Origin: Chara braunii
Lineage: Eukaryota > Streptophyta > Charophyceae > Charales > Characeae
Assembly: GCA_003427395.1 (NCBI GenBank)
Contig: BFEA01000212.1
Coordinates: 1,047,064 to 1,072,518, forward strand
Reading direction: 5' to 3'
Length of the DNA stretch: 25,455 bases
Below are positions 1 through 9,196 of the stretch, in pieces. How positions within the stretch are numbered: position 1 is the first letter of the stretch; every line of letters starts with the position of its first letter. The notes under the pieces are model-generated. The model did no database searches. It was not told where the DNA came from and was given only the letters and a program-made list of their open reading frames with translations. The translations under genes were made by a program, and so were the position numbers.

Positions 1-114
1 TTCTTCTTCTTCTTTCCCTCTCTCTCCTCTCAAGTTCATTCATTTCTTTTTGCAATTGGACGACATTGTACTTTCTGATGTTTGTATACTTCGAAAGTGG
101 CCAGGATCGTAACA
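1..114 (+). repeat. 3' end of the 5' LTR of element A
   Basis: This is a polypyrimidine (TTC/CT) stretch followed by unique sequence ending in CGTAACA. It matches the last 114 bases of the LTR ending at 8421 at a constant offset of 8307, differing only at 29, 92 and 97. The terminal CA at 113-114, followed by one spacer base and the PBS, marks the LTR boundary. The remaining roughly 1.3 kb of this LTR should lie left of the window. Confidence 0.93.
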
Positions 115-115
115 T

Positions 116-127
116 TGGTATCAGAGT
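116..127 (+). other. Primer-binding site of element A (tRNA-iMet type)
   Basis: TGGTATCAGAGT lies one base after the LTR end. The plant initiator-tRNA-Met PBS is classically TGGTATCAGAGC, so 11 of 12 bases fit. It would prime minus-strand DNA synthesis. Confidence 0.88.
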
Positions 128-167
128 GGATTCTACTTGCTGGCGAGAGTTGACTTTGCAGCCATAA

Positions 168-208
168 CCCTAACCCTAGTGGTAAGGGCTAACCACTTAG
201 GGTTAGGG
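168..208. repeat. Telomere-like inverted repeat (hairpin) after the PBS
   Basis: The left arm CCCTAACCCTAGTGG (168-182) and right arm CCACTTAGGGTTAGGG (193-208) are complementary apart from one bulged base, around a 10-base loop. Each arm contains two telomere-type repeats. A further GTTAGGGTTAAG follows at 214-225. The pairing is seen directly; any role in packaging or dimerisation is inference. Confidence 0.8.
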
Positions 209-1445
209 CGGAAGTTAGGGTTAAGTGGGGCAGCGTGGTAAAGGGAAGCTGCCCCCACCTGGCAGGGCCGTGTAGGGTCGACACTAGACCCGACCAGGTT
301 GCTTGAGTGCATGTTTGTGGTGGCGAGACACAAGGTGGGACTTCGTGATGCAACTTGAGAGAGGGGACAGTGAAGGGCACTTACAACTTGAAAATGGACT
401 TCAAGGAAGATGAGGAGTGACTTTAGGGCTCCCCTCAAGTTAGGCGAGCTTGAGGGTAACAACCATATCTGCACCTACGGACTGCAAGTTGCTGCTTTGC
501 TCTTCAACATCGACGGGGGATCCAGCTTTGTACTTTGGGGTAGATGTTGACTCTCCTAGATGATAGGACACTAGTGTAGAGGATGCTAATTGGGTCAGGA
601 GGACTATGTGAGAGGGGGGTGAGTTCTTCCATCTTAAGAGCCCGGCCACTCAGATAAGTGTCGTGCCACCAGGGTGCCCATGTGTGTGTGCATGGAATTG
701 ATTGCCTGTTGGGGTTTTCTGGGTTCTTCTTCCATCCTCCATAGTCTTGATTGTGTGCGAGGTGTTTGAACTGCTTATTGACCTGACGAGTGAATGAATG
801 GAGTATCTTGCTTGCCATGCTATATCTCTCTACAGTGCTTTGTTTATATATTCTGAACGACTGTAGTCTGTAGGTTCTTTCTGGGGCTAAATTTCGTTCT
901 TCAATTCAATAAGGGCAGAAAATAGGTCTTTGTGGAACTCTTGTTGGTTGGGACCTGGTTCTGACTCCACTGGGACCATTCGGAACTCAGTGGGATCGGG
1001 CCCAAACAAGAAGGGCCCCTTGGACCCAAATCTGTTGACGTGAGTTACCTCGCTCTATCTGATTGGGACTCGGACTTTATGCTTTCGGACGACTCTCGTC
1101 GCGGAGGGGATCTCCGCTGAGACGTATTATCGGACTTTACCGCACGATCTGTCGTCTAACTCGCACCTTGAGCACCACTCAATTCTTTCTTGCATTACGG
1201 AATACACTTTGCTGTGTCTTCACGGAGCTGAGTCCGGCTAGGCTTGAGAGGACCTCATACGTAGTCGGTCCAAACTGTGTGGCTGGATCAGATCTCTCTG
1301 ATCTTTATTTCTTTTGTTGTTTTGACTGCTCTCCAGTCCAAATGAATTGTCGCTCCGGCTAGAAGTTCTACCTTCTCTTCTGATAGATTTCAAGTTGTTT
1401 CTTTCATTGGGTTCGTTAAATGACTGTGTCTACACGATCGCAATC

Positions 1446-1479
1446 GAGAGAGAAAGAGAGAGAGAGAGAGAAGAGAGAA
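1446..1479 (+). repeat. GA-rich microsatellite in the leader
   Basis: A run of GAGA with a few A interruptions, just upstream of gag. Confidence 0.85.
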
Positions 1480-1577
1480 GCTTCTGAGTGTTGCTCTTGA
1501 GGGAGTGAGGAGAGGGAAGGGGAGTGTTCTTCCCAGAAGTGTGAGGAAGTACGTACCCCTGTTGAGAGACTTATTGA

Positions 1578-3169
1578 CACCCTCATCCTCCATCATGGCA
1601 TCTGCAGCAGAATGGAAGCTGCAAATGGACGTTGCCCCTGAGGCAGAAAAAAGCACAGTACCTATTCTTCTATGAGAAAGCATTGAAGACGGAAGAGGAA
1701 GAGAAGGAGAAGGAGAGGGAAGACAAAGTAAAGGCTCATGAAGCCGTCTTCAGTACCGTGCCCGCGTTAACTGATGTTGAGGTGGAAGAGAAGACTGCCC
1801 CACTCCTCAGGGCCTTATTAGAAGTTCGGGCTGTTGAAGACCATACTGGCCAACTCGCAAAGGTGTTCGACGAACTCAAGAAGTTGCACGAGGATATGGC
1901 ACGGATGGCGCAGCAGCACCGTGACCAGCTGCAACAGTTTGCTAGCTTGCAGCCGACCCAAAATGTCCTTCCGCCTGCTTACCCTGCTTCTAGTGCTGCG
2001 TGTCAGTCCTTTCTTGCCCCTCTAACCGTGTCTTCTTCTTCTTCTTCCTCTTCTTTGAGTGTGGCCAACAGCTTAACCGGATCTGCTGTAGTTCCAGACC
2101 CCGTTGTTGCTGCTGCTGCTGTTGCAGCGACAAGTGGCAGTGCAGGGCATTCCGGACCCAACAACCACTGGTCCTAGCTGCAGCTTTCCTTACATGGATA
2201 GAAAGGCGGCACAAATTCCGTCTAAATACGATCAGCTCTATGAGATCCTACTTTGATGTGGTGGGGACACTCCCGGTTACTCAGTCGTCGGTCCTAGGGA
2301 CCAATGTGGAACCCGCCGTAAGGGGTTTCTTAGAAATCCAAGTTGTGCAAGCAAGCTATAAGAGAATAGACCTGAGCAAATGGCTGAAGGCTACGCCTGT
2401 AGCCACACTCGAGTAACTCTTGATCAAACAGTATGCTGATCCGCATGCTGCAGCCAAAGCTAGACTTAAGCTTGACAAGCTCAAGCACAACAAGTGGACC
2501 GACACCATGCATTGTTTGTGACAGTATGTCAGTAAACTTTTTGCTACTCCTGATTTGGAGATGACTGCGCAATCTTGCTTGGATGTGATTAAAGGTACGG
2601 TCCCCTCTACTATAACACATCGCCTGGGACTCAGACTCGTAGCGTATACAGATTGGCTCACCCTCATGCGGGACTTAGTCAAGCTAGAGGCACAAGACCT
2701 CCCGGGTGGATCGCGTGGCAAAAAGACCACCGGCCGCAAACGGTTTCCAGGCAGCAACCGTTTTGCAGCACACGATCTACTTGAGGTTGACGAGGAGACC
2801 CTCGTGGAGGATTCTTCTCTTGATGACGTTCAAGAGCAAGACTGCGGGGTATCTTGCTCTTCGTCAGCCCATGAGTCTGAGTATGTGAATGACAAAGAAT
2901 CTACGAATGCCTTTAAAAAGACTGCCTTCAAAAGTAAGGGACCCAGGACCGCAATGACGAACAACACTGACACCATTCTTCTTCCCAAGGAAGTGAAGAT
3001 TCCACCCAAACCGGAAGATCCTGCCACAAAACCATGGGTAGATCTCCGGATACGTGAAAGTGAGTGGAAACACGGGGTGAAGAAAGGGGTTTGCCTGTAT
3101 TGCACCAAACCGGGACACTCAGTCCAACATTGTTTCAGATTGCAGCAGGGAAACCAGCAACGGGGGTAG
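1578..3169 (+). pseudogene. gag: Element A gag (capsid/nucleocapsid), broken
   Basis: Gag coats and packages the element RNA in cytoplasmic particles. The first open stretch (to 2177) is rich in Glu/Lys and likely coiled coil (residues such as VFDELKKLHEDMARMAQQH), then Ser- and Ala-rich. It lacks a clear in-frame ATG: ATGs at 1595 and 1611 are in other frames or blocked. The reading then shifts near 2150 and again near 2240, is stopped by TAA at 2414-2416 and TGA at 2519-2521, and runs open to 3169. The last part contains a zinc knuckle at 3092-3133 (CLYCTKPGHSVQHC, spacing CX2CX4HX4C), diagnostic of nucleocapsid. The segment at about 2290-2400 has the feel of a retrotransposon capsid domain, but that is a family judgement, not a match. 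Confidence 0.85.
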
Positions 3170-3840
3170 AGACATCATCAGCACACTCTACAGACGGAGA
3201 GGCTGAACATGTAAGTGTAGTTCCTTCATTGGATTATGATTCCACGCAGCAAACCTCTCTTGAGACCCCATCTAATGCTGATTCCAAGGCTGAGAAAATA
3301 CACATCCTATACAAGGAGCCTTGGGTGGAGTCGGAAAAAATCGACTTTCATGCTCTCTTGTCTCGCTGGGCTCACATGACGCAAGAACGCGCGTAAGGGA
3401 AAACGAAGTTGATCTTCTTCAAACTCCACATTAACGGCCGTTACATTCGTGCGTTGGCTGATTGTGGCGCAACCGCTAACTACTTCTCACCGCACGACAT
3501 TCATAAGGCACGCCTGGGAATGAAGCAAGTGACTTCGCAGAATCCTTGTCGGACCCAAGTAGGCAACCAAGAGGTTATCACATCTACGCAAACAGTCAAA
3601 GGTGTGCGCACTACCTTTGACGCAGATCGCACAATCGTGCATGAGCTGAACTTCTATGTCCTTGACAAGTGCCCCTTCGACGCGGTTATTGGCTTGGGCT
3701 GGTTGCAGGCCCAATGTGAAAGAACCACGTGGAAGGACTCACAGTTCATGGTAAAAGATGTCATGGGAATCGAGCGTCCAATCCTCTTGGATGAGCCGCA
3801 CGAGTCCCAAGTAACTTTTTCAATGCAATGCAATTATGCA
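3170..3840 (+). pseudogene. Element A protease (retropepsin-like) with acidic linker, broken
   Basis: An acidic Ser/Thr/Glu-rich linker runs from the gag end to TAA at 3394-3396. The same frame then reopens. Around 3457-3485 it reads ALADCGATANYFS, the position of the retropepsin active site (normally D-S/T-G-A). Here Ser/Thr is replaced by Cys, which would weaken or abolish catalysis. About 70 residues on, DAVIGLGWLQ matches the conserved hydrophobic-Gly motif near the end of retropepsins. The frame is lost near 3830, where the pre-RT segment continues in another frame. It would have cut Gag-Pol into mature proteins. Confidence 0.85.
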
Positions 3841-4924
3841 AAAAGTGGTGCCGGCGCAAAGTTGATGAGCAAATGTATATAGCCTTTGTTAGGCCTGCTC
3901 ATGTGCCTTCTATTTTTGTTGTACATAATGATTCTACTTTGCATGCCGTTTCTACCTCTACTAAATCTACTTCTAGTCCAAACGACTCTGCTTCAAATCC
4001 TGTTGTTTTGGCTGCACCGATGCAATTCGGGATGCTTGCACGTGAATGTGATGATCCACCTCCGGAGATCCCATCAGAAATCCGCAACCTTCTCAACCGA
4101 TTTCCTGAAGTCTTGGCCAAACCGCATGGAGTTCCCGTGCGTCCGGTCGGACACAAGATCGAGTTGATAGAAGGTAGCACTCCTCCAAAAGGTTGTGTCT
4201 ATCGAATGGGCTCCGGCGAATTGGAAGAGTTGCGAAGACAGGTTGATGACATGATTGAGAAAGGATGGATCAAGCCAAGTGAGTCCGAAATCGGTGCACC
4301 GGTTCTATTTGTCCCTAAGAAAGGAGGCAACTACGGATGTGTATTGACTACCGCGGACTGAATAGGATAACAAGAAATAATGCATATCCTTTGCCGCGTA
4401 TTGATGATCTGCTTGATGCTGCAGGTGGGTGCAAAGTCTTCAGCAAGATCGATCTCAAGTCTGGCTACCACCATCCAATGGGCTGTATGAGTTTGCCGTC
4501 ATGCCCTTTGGCCTCACGAATGCACCAGCCACCTTCCAAAGTCTCATGGACAAGGTGTTCCGCAATCAGATCAATCCATTTGTTGTTGTTTATTTGGACG
4601 ACATACTAATCTTTAGCAAGTCGATGGAGGAGCACATGAGACACCTTGAGGAAGTGTTGCAGATCCTCAAGGATGCGCAACTCCATCTCAACTTGGAGAA
4701 ATCTGAGTTTGGGAGGGACAACGTCATCTACCTTGGACATCGGTTGTCTGCTGCAAGCCTAGAGCCCGAGGCAACTAAAGTTGAGGTCATCCGCAACTGG
4801 CCTCAACCGGCCAATGTCCGCGAGTTGCGTTCTTTTTTTGGTCTTGCGTCATACTACGGTAAGTTTGTACCCAAATTCTCTATCATCACTCGTCCGCTGT
4901 CCAAGTTGACAAGTAAGAATGTGT
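3828..4924 (+). pseudogene. Element A reverse transcriptase, broken
   Basis: This is a Ty3/gypsy RT domain split over three frames. 3828-4361 holds the entry segment, with EKGWIKPS and [12 protein letters not shown] one-base loss near 4330 moves the reading to the frame with [19 protein letters not shown] and KIDLKSGYH (motif A Asp). Close to 4470 roughly 40 bases are missing compared with element C, just before [19 protein letters not shown]. The catalytic VYLDDIL follows at about 4588-4608. It ends with the thumb segment LGHRLSA and ELRSFFGLASYYGKFVPKFS. The catalytic Asp residues survive but the palm is gapped. It would have copied element RNA into DNA. Confidence 0.95.
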
Positions 4925-4984
4925 CTTACACATGAGATGGGGAATGCACAACAACTTACACATGGGATGGGGAATGCACAACAA
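4925..4984 (+). repeat. 30-bp tandem duplication between RT and RNase H
   Basis: 4925-4954 and 4955-4984 differ at one base. The unit length keeps frame. The first copy carries TGA (4933-4935) where the second has TGG (4963-4965), so the duplication brought a stop into the RT-RNase H connection. Confidence 0.93.
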
Positions 4985-5520
4985 CCTTCCAAGCGTTGAA
5001 GGGGGCTTTGGTGAGTCATCCGGTGCTCCGCATTGCAGATTCCAAACTTACATTCATAGTAACTACGGATGCAAGCTTGTATGGGATTGGTGCAGTGCTG
5101 CAGCAAGTTGACGGCGATGGCTTATGTCTGCTTGAATATTACAGCAAACGCATGCCCAGTCACAAGGTAGCTGCCTCCACTTACATGCGAGAACTCTACG
5201 CCTTGAGAGAGGCACTAGATCATTGGAAACACTACCTCTTGGGGCGTCGTTTCAAAGTGTTCTCAGATCACGAGACTTTGAAATGGATTTAGACACAGAT
5301 TAATCCATCAACCACATTGACCCGCTGGCTGCATGAGATTGATGTGTATGATTTTGAACTTAAGCACAAGAAAGGCTGTTACAATCGCGTTGCGGATGCT
5401 TTGTCTTGCCATCCTGAGTACATGACTTGCCTTGTGGGTTCCTATGATCTCCGTAAGAATTTGAAGGAGGAACTCATTGAGCACACTGCCAAGGACCCGG
5501 AACTCAGTCCCATCATTTAG
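4985..5520 (+). pseudogene. Element A RNase H domain, broken by stops
   Basis: It degrades the RNA strand of the RNA-DNA hybrid. The fold's acidic residues are visible in order: Asp in TTDASLYGIGAVL, Glu in RELYALREAL, Asp in FSDHETLKW and Asp in NRVADALS. TAG at 5290-5292 falls right after the third motif, and TAG at 5518-5520 ends the tether toward integrase; the frame is otherwise kept. Spacing and order are those of gypsy RNase H. The active-site set is complete, so the stops are what disable it. Confidence 0.93.
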
Positions 5521-6720
5521 CAGATTCGGGCTGACCCTAGCAGTCAGCCTGATTTCCATGAATGTAAGGGCTTACTTTTCAGACGTTACGGGAAGCATGA
5601 CCGACTGTGTGTACCCAACCATGAGCCGATCCTTGCTCACTTCTTGGACTTGGCTCATGGCCTGAGTGGACACTTCAGTTTTGAAAAACATACGGAAGTC
5701 TACTGCAAAAGTTTGTATGGCCTGGAATGAAAGGAATGACATGAAAGTTTGTGGCTGAGTGTGAAGTTTGTCAATGCATCAAACCGTCTCGGCAGAAGCC
5801 CTATGGGCTGTTGCATCCTCTTCCGATTCCTGATGGCCCGGGCGAGTCTCTTTCCATCGGCTTCACGGACATGGGGAAGAAGAGCATAAATGGATATTCA
5901 CAAGTGATGGTGATCATTGACCGCTTTACAAAGTTTCTAAATCTGATTCCATTACCACCTCACGCCCCAACCAACCTTGTGATCAAGGAGTTTCGTAAGG
6001 AGTACATTCTGCAGTGTGGGCCCCCGAAAACTCTTGTGAGTGACCGGGACACTAGGTTCATAAGTGTAGATTGGAACGACTTCACCTCCCAAATCTATGA
6101 CATCAAACTCAAGATGACATCTGGTCGACATCCCGAAGCCAATGGGCTGGCCGAGGAGATCAACCAGACTGTGATCCAACTTCTCCGAGCTCTAATTGTG
6201 CCTGATCAAAACTTCTGGGATGAGGAGTTGCCGATTGTGCAAGGGTTGTACAACAACTCCATACACTCCACCGGGATGACACCTAATCGGCTGCACCAGG
6301 GGTGGAAAATTTGCAATCCTCTATCCTATTTGTTTCCTGAACAACCACCTGGCCTGACACCTGGCCCGCCAGGCTACAACGCTAAGTTTGATGGTTTGCT
6401 CAAAGTTGTTGTCGCAGCTATGGAAAGGCAAGATGTCCGAGTTTTCTGAAGAAGAAGGCGTACGACGGAAGCTTCTTCCTCAGTATTACGGTCCGTGGAA
6501 GGTGCTGTACCGAGCAGGAGATTACTCCTTTGGTCCTTCTTACACAATGGACGTGCCTACTCATATGCGCACGTACCCAGTCTTTCATGCGTCGAAGTTG
6601 TTTCCGTATGAACCGCCTGAAACTTTTCCGTATCGAGAATCAATGATTCCCCGCGCAATCAATGGCGGTCACGACGTTGATGGAATTGTCGAGCACAGTG
6701 GAAAGGGAAGAAAAAGATAG
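5521..6720 (+). pseudogene. Element A integrase, broken
   Basis: The zinc-binding His pair (AHGLSGHFS) lies near 5660 and the Cys pair (CEVCQC) at about 5760. A frameshift near 5720 and a TGA near 5739 separate them. The catalytic core follows in an open frame 5751-6449: VIIDRFTKF, LVSDRDTRF (second Asp) and HPEANGLAEEINQT (Glu). The first Asp of the DDE triad appears to be Gly (LSIGFTDM). Near 6425 a segment is missing compared with element C, and the reading shifts to the C-terminal part with KLLPQYYGPWKVL and PVFHASKLFPY. It would have inserted the cDNA. Confidence 0.93.
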
Positions 6721-6936
6721 TACAAAGTCCATTTTTCGTACCACCTGTTGAATGACTTTTACTGGATCGCTAAGAAAGACTTGTTGCAGAGCGCCCCGCG
6801 AGTCGTCAACGCCTATGAACGATTGATTAATTCTGAACAGCAGCCTAAATTCACTGCTACCCTCACTCCTACGGAACATACCCGATCTCTCTTTGCTATT
6901 TACGCTTATGATGCATTCTGCAAGGACTCTGATTGA
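6652..6936 (+). pseudogene. Element A chromodomain-like integrase tail, broken
   Basis: It follows the integrase C-terminus in frame: DVDGIVEHSGKGRKR, TAG at 6718-6720, then YKVHFSYHLLNDFYW and a helix-like end (SAPRVVNAYERL). Order and spacing (acidic start, basic loop, Tyr-x-Val strand, Trp, C-terminal helix) recall the diverged chromodomains of plant chromoviruses, which steer integration to particular chromatin. Similarity is structural in pattern, not strong in residues. Element C has the corresponding tail. Confidence 0.6.
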
Positions 6937-6960
6937 GTTACTCGGTCGAAGGGACCTCGC

Positions 6961-6976
6961 TCTTGGGGGGGGGTAG
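6961..6976 (+). other. Polypurine tract region of element A
   Basis: TCTTGGGGGGGGGTAG with nine consecutive G ends directly at the LTR start (TG at 6977). This is the usual place for the plus-strand primer. Confidence 0.8.
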
Positions 6977-8421
6977 TGTAATGACCCGCCATAACACAGA
7001 CTGAAAACACTGCTGATTTCTGAAGTTCTGCCAATGGAATAGATGCCTTGCTGAGATTCCCGCATTCTGCTGTGTTTCTAAGTCTGTATGTGTGCATGCC
7101 TGTGGACTTGCGTGCCTGTCTGAGTGCTTGTCGGCATGAGTGTGTGTGTGACCCACAAGGGTACTTGCTTGTTTGGCAGGCCCGTAGGGCCGGTACTTTC
7201 CTGTGGCCGTGGCATTGAGGGTTGCAGCAGGGAAAACACTCAAGTAGCGGAGCCAGCGGCCCGTGGTGCTTAGAGCAACGGAAAAACACTCGAGTAGCAG
7301 GCAGGCCGGTACCGCACCCAGTAGCAGTGGATGTGCCTGGTACTCGAGGCCGAGCAGAAGAAGACGAAGTTGGCATTTTTAGAGGCCCAGTAGCGGTAGG
7401 CTAGGTCTAGGCTGGTACCAGTTCATCCAGTCTGAGTCTAGAGCCTGTACGGGCAATATCAGAGTCTGCAATGATGTTTCCCTCCGAAAAGGGAGGAGGT
7501 ACCGGTTGCTTGGGAGGCCGAGCGGCTTGGAAGTCACTGCCCAGGAGGCAAGCAGGACGCTATATCAAGAGGCCAAGGCAAGAGCCCGGCCTCATTCTTC
7601 AGTGTGCAAGTTTGGCGACACGCTGCTCGAGCGCTGGCTGGTGTAGTGTTGGGTAGTCGGGAGCTTCCACTTTGGCGATGGTGGAGCTCTACCGGTAGGA
7701 GGAGGGAGAAGGGGACCAAGGAGGAGAGTGGCGGGGTACTTACCTGGCTATGGTAGACACCATCTTCATCGCCTTGTTAGGTGCTGCATCTGGAAGGCCC
7801 CAGTGGGGGTAGTGCTGCATCAAGGAAGCTCGGGACAGAGTCAGGCATGGCGGTTGAGTGGGCAACGACATAGCTGCGTGGAGTTGACCTGGGGACTAAA
7901 GGGCAACGACATAGCTGCTTTGGGTTGTCCTTTGGGCAGGAGGGAGAGCCCTCAGTACTCCGCCATAGCCTCGGTCTGTATGAAGAGGAAGAGGAAGGGT
8001 GGCCATGGCTATGGTGGACCTCATGTTGTGCCTGCAGTAGAAGTGGGATTCAGACATTGATTCTGGTTCAGCCATTCAACATTATTATTGCCATTCAACA
8101 TTATTATTGTTATTTCTTGTTTGAATAAGAGGGGAGGAGATAAGGAGGAGGAGATTGGTTGGCGAGGAAGAAGAGCCTTGTCATTNTGTTATTTCTTGTT
8201 TGAATAAGAGGGGAGGAGATAAGGAGGAGGAGATTGGTTGGCGAGGAAGAAGAGCCTTGTCATTGGTCTATGCTGGAGTACGTCATCTTCTTCTTCTTTC
8301 TTACTTCTTCTTCTTCTTCTTTCCCTCTCTCTCCTTTCAAGTTCATTCATTTCTTTTTGCAATTGGACGACATTGTACTTTCTGATGTTTGTATACTTTG
8401 AAATTGGCCAGGATCGTAACA
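6977..8421 (+). repeat. 3' LTR of element A (1445 bp)
   Basis: It begins TGTAATGACC after the polypurine tract and ends CGTAACA, the same end as the 5' LTR fragment. It is internally repetitive: an about 20-base motif (AAAACACTC-AGTAGC) near 7231 and 7280; a 41-bp tandem repeat around 7860-7877 and 7901-7918 (GGGCAACGACATAGCTGC); a perfect 19-bp tandem repeat 8071-8108; and a 78-bp duplication around an N. The end is a polypyrimidine (TTC)n stretch (8287-8335). Confidence 0.93.
8108..8264 (+). repeat. 78-bp exact duplication around a single N
   Basis: 8108-8185 and 8187-8264 are identical by eye, separated by one N at 8186. A lone N at the joint of an exact duplication looks like two overlapping contig ends joined without merging. 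A true tandem repeat is possible but less likely. Confidence 0.9.
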
Positions 8422-9191
8422 GGTACCTATAAAAGGTACGCTATACGTCTTTCCACACTTCGTTTTGAGAACGAGAGTGTTGGTCCTCCAATCGGCCTTG
8501 GTGCTGCAGAACCGACGAGACCATGGAGTGCCGAGAATGAAATCGTACCCCGTCTCCATCACATCGAAATGTGAAGAGGAGCGGTAGCGACGAGATGCCG
8601 GGGGGCGATCAGTCGGCTTGAGAGTGAGGAAGAAAGGGAGGTTGGTGACCGGCTGATCGAAGAAGCGCTGGGTCTTGTCATCCCCTAGGGTGACGGAGAT
8701 GGGAGTCAGAGACCCTGTTGTGGGTAAGCGGGCTTCTTTCACCACATGTGGGTAATGAAGTCACCCTGAGAACCAGAATCCCACAACGTTGAGTACACCC
8801 TTGTGGAGGTCCCCAGTCGTACTAGAATGATCGAGAGGGTGCGATCAGGGTCAGAGAGGATGGTGAGAAGGCGATACAGTGTAGCGACATGGAGGGTGAG
8901 TCGCTCCTGACGAGCCTGGAGGAGCATGCTCAAGGCCAGAAGAGAGGACACAATGTCCTCGTGAGTCGCAAGCTGCTCGCTGCAACGGGCTGAGCGAATG
9001 GCTCGATGCGTCAAAAAGTAGTCACAAAGGGGTAGGAGGGGAGACGGTGGTCTGCGGAGGCGCAGACGGGCCTGCGAGAGAGGAGTACACTCTATCGGGT
9101 CCTGCGATACCTCAACTCCAGTAGCGAGAGGGGCGAACCACGATGGAGATGTTGGGAAGACGACTACTAAGGAGGGTGGTCTACACTGCAC
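8422..9191 (-). pseudogene. Element B protease region, one frameshift, cut by element A
   Basis: The open frame 9191 to 8739 ends with STLWDSGSQGDFI, the retropepsin active site with an intact D-S-G-S. The protein then continues in another frame from about 8748 (PHVVKEARLP), consistent with loss of one base next to GDFI. That frame holds VMETGYDFILGTPW, the second conserved retropepsin motif, and a tail (KTYSVPFIG) entering the linker toward RT. At 8421 it meets element A's LTR, and what follows in frame is antisense LTR, not protein. It would have processed Gag-Pol. Confidence 0.85.
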
Positions 9192-9196
9192 CGTGG

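Larger units (their letters stand above)
128..1577 (+). other. Long untranslated leader of element A
   Basis: About 1.45 kb lie between PBS and the first gag-like frame. Short open frames here (for example 1063-1362) show no recognisable domain. The stretch holds a telomere-like hairpin near its start and a purine-rich GA tract near its end. Leaders of this kind usually carry packaging and translation signals; none can be assigned by motif here. Confidence 0.7.
1..8421 (+). mobile_element. Element A: Ty3/gypsy LTR retrotransposon, decayed, 5' LTR cut by window edge
   Basis: The parts run in Ty3/gypsy order: end of the 5' LTR, tRNA-type PBS, leader, gag with zinc knuckle, protease, RT, RNase H, integrase, chromodomain-like tail, polypurine tract and 3' LTR. 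Integrase after RNase H separates it from Ty1/copia. Bases 1-114 align without gaps to 8308-8421 with three substitutions, which fixes both LTR ends. The coding region has at least seven in-frame stops and several frameshifts or deletions, so this copy cannot encode its own proteins. It sits inside minus-strand element B: the DNA right of 8421 continues B's protease frame. Confidence 0.95.

Noticed and set aside
164-225. True telomere or interstitial telomere array
   Set aside because: Only a few repeats, in both orientations, inside a retrotransposon leader.
1063-1362. 99-codon frame in element A's leader
   Set aside because: No family motif; the position is the untranslated leader.
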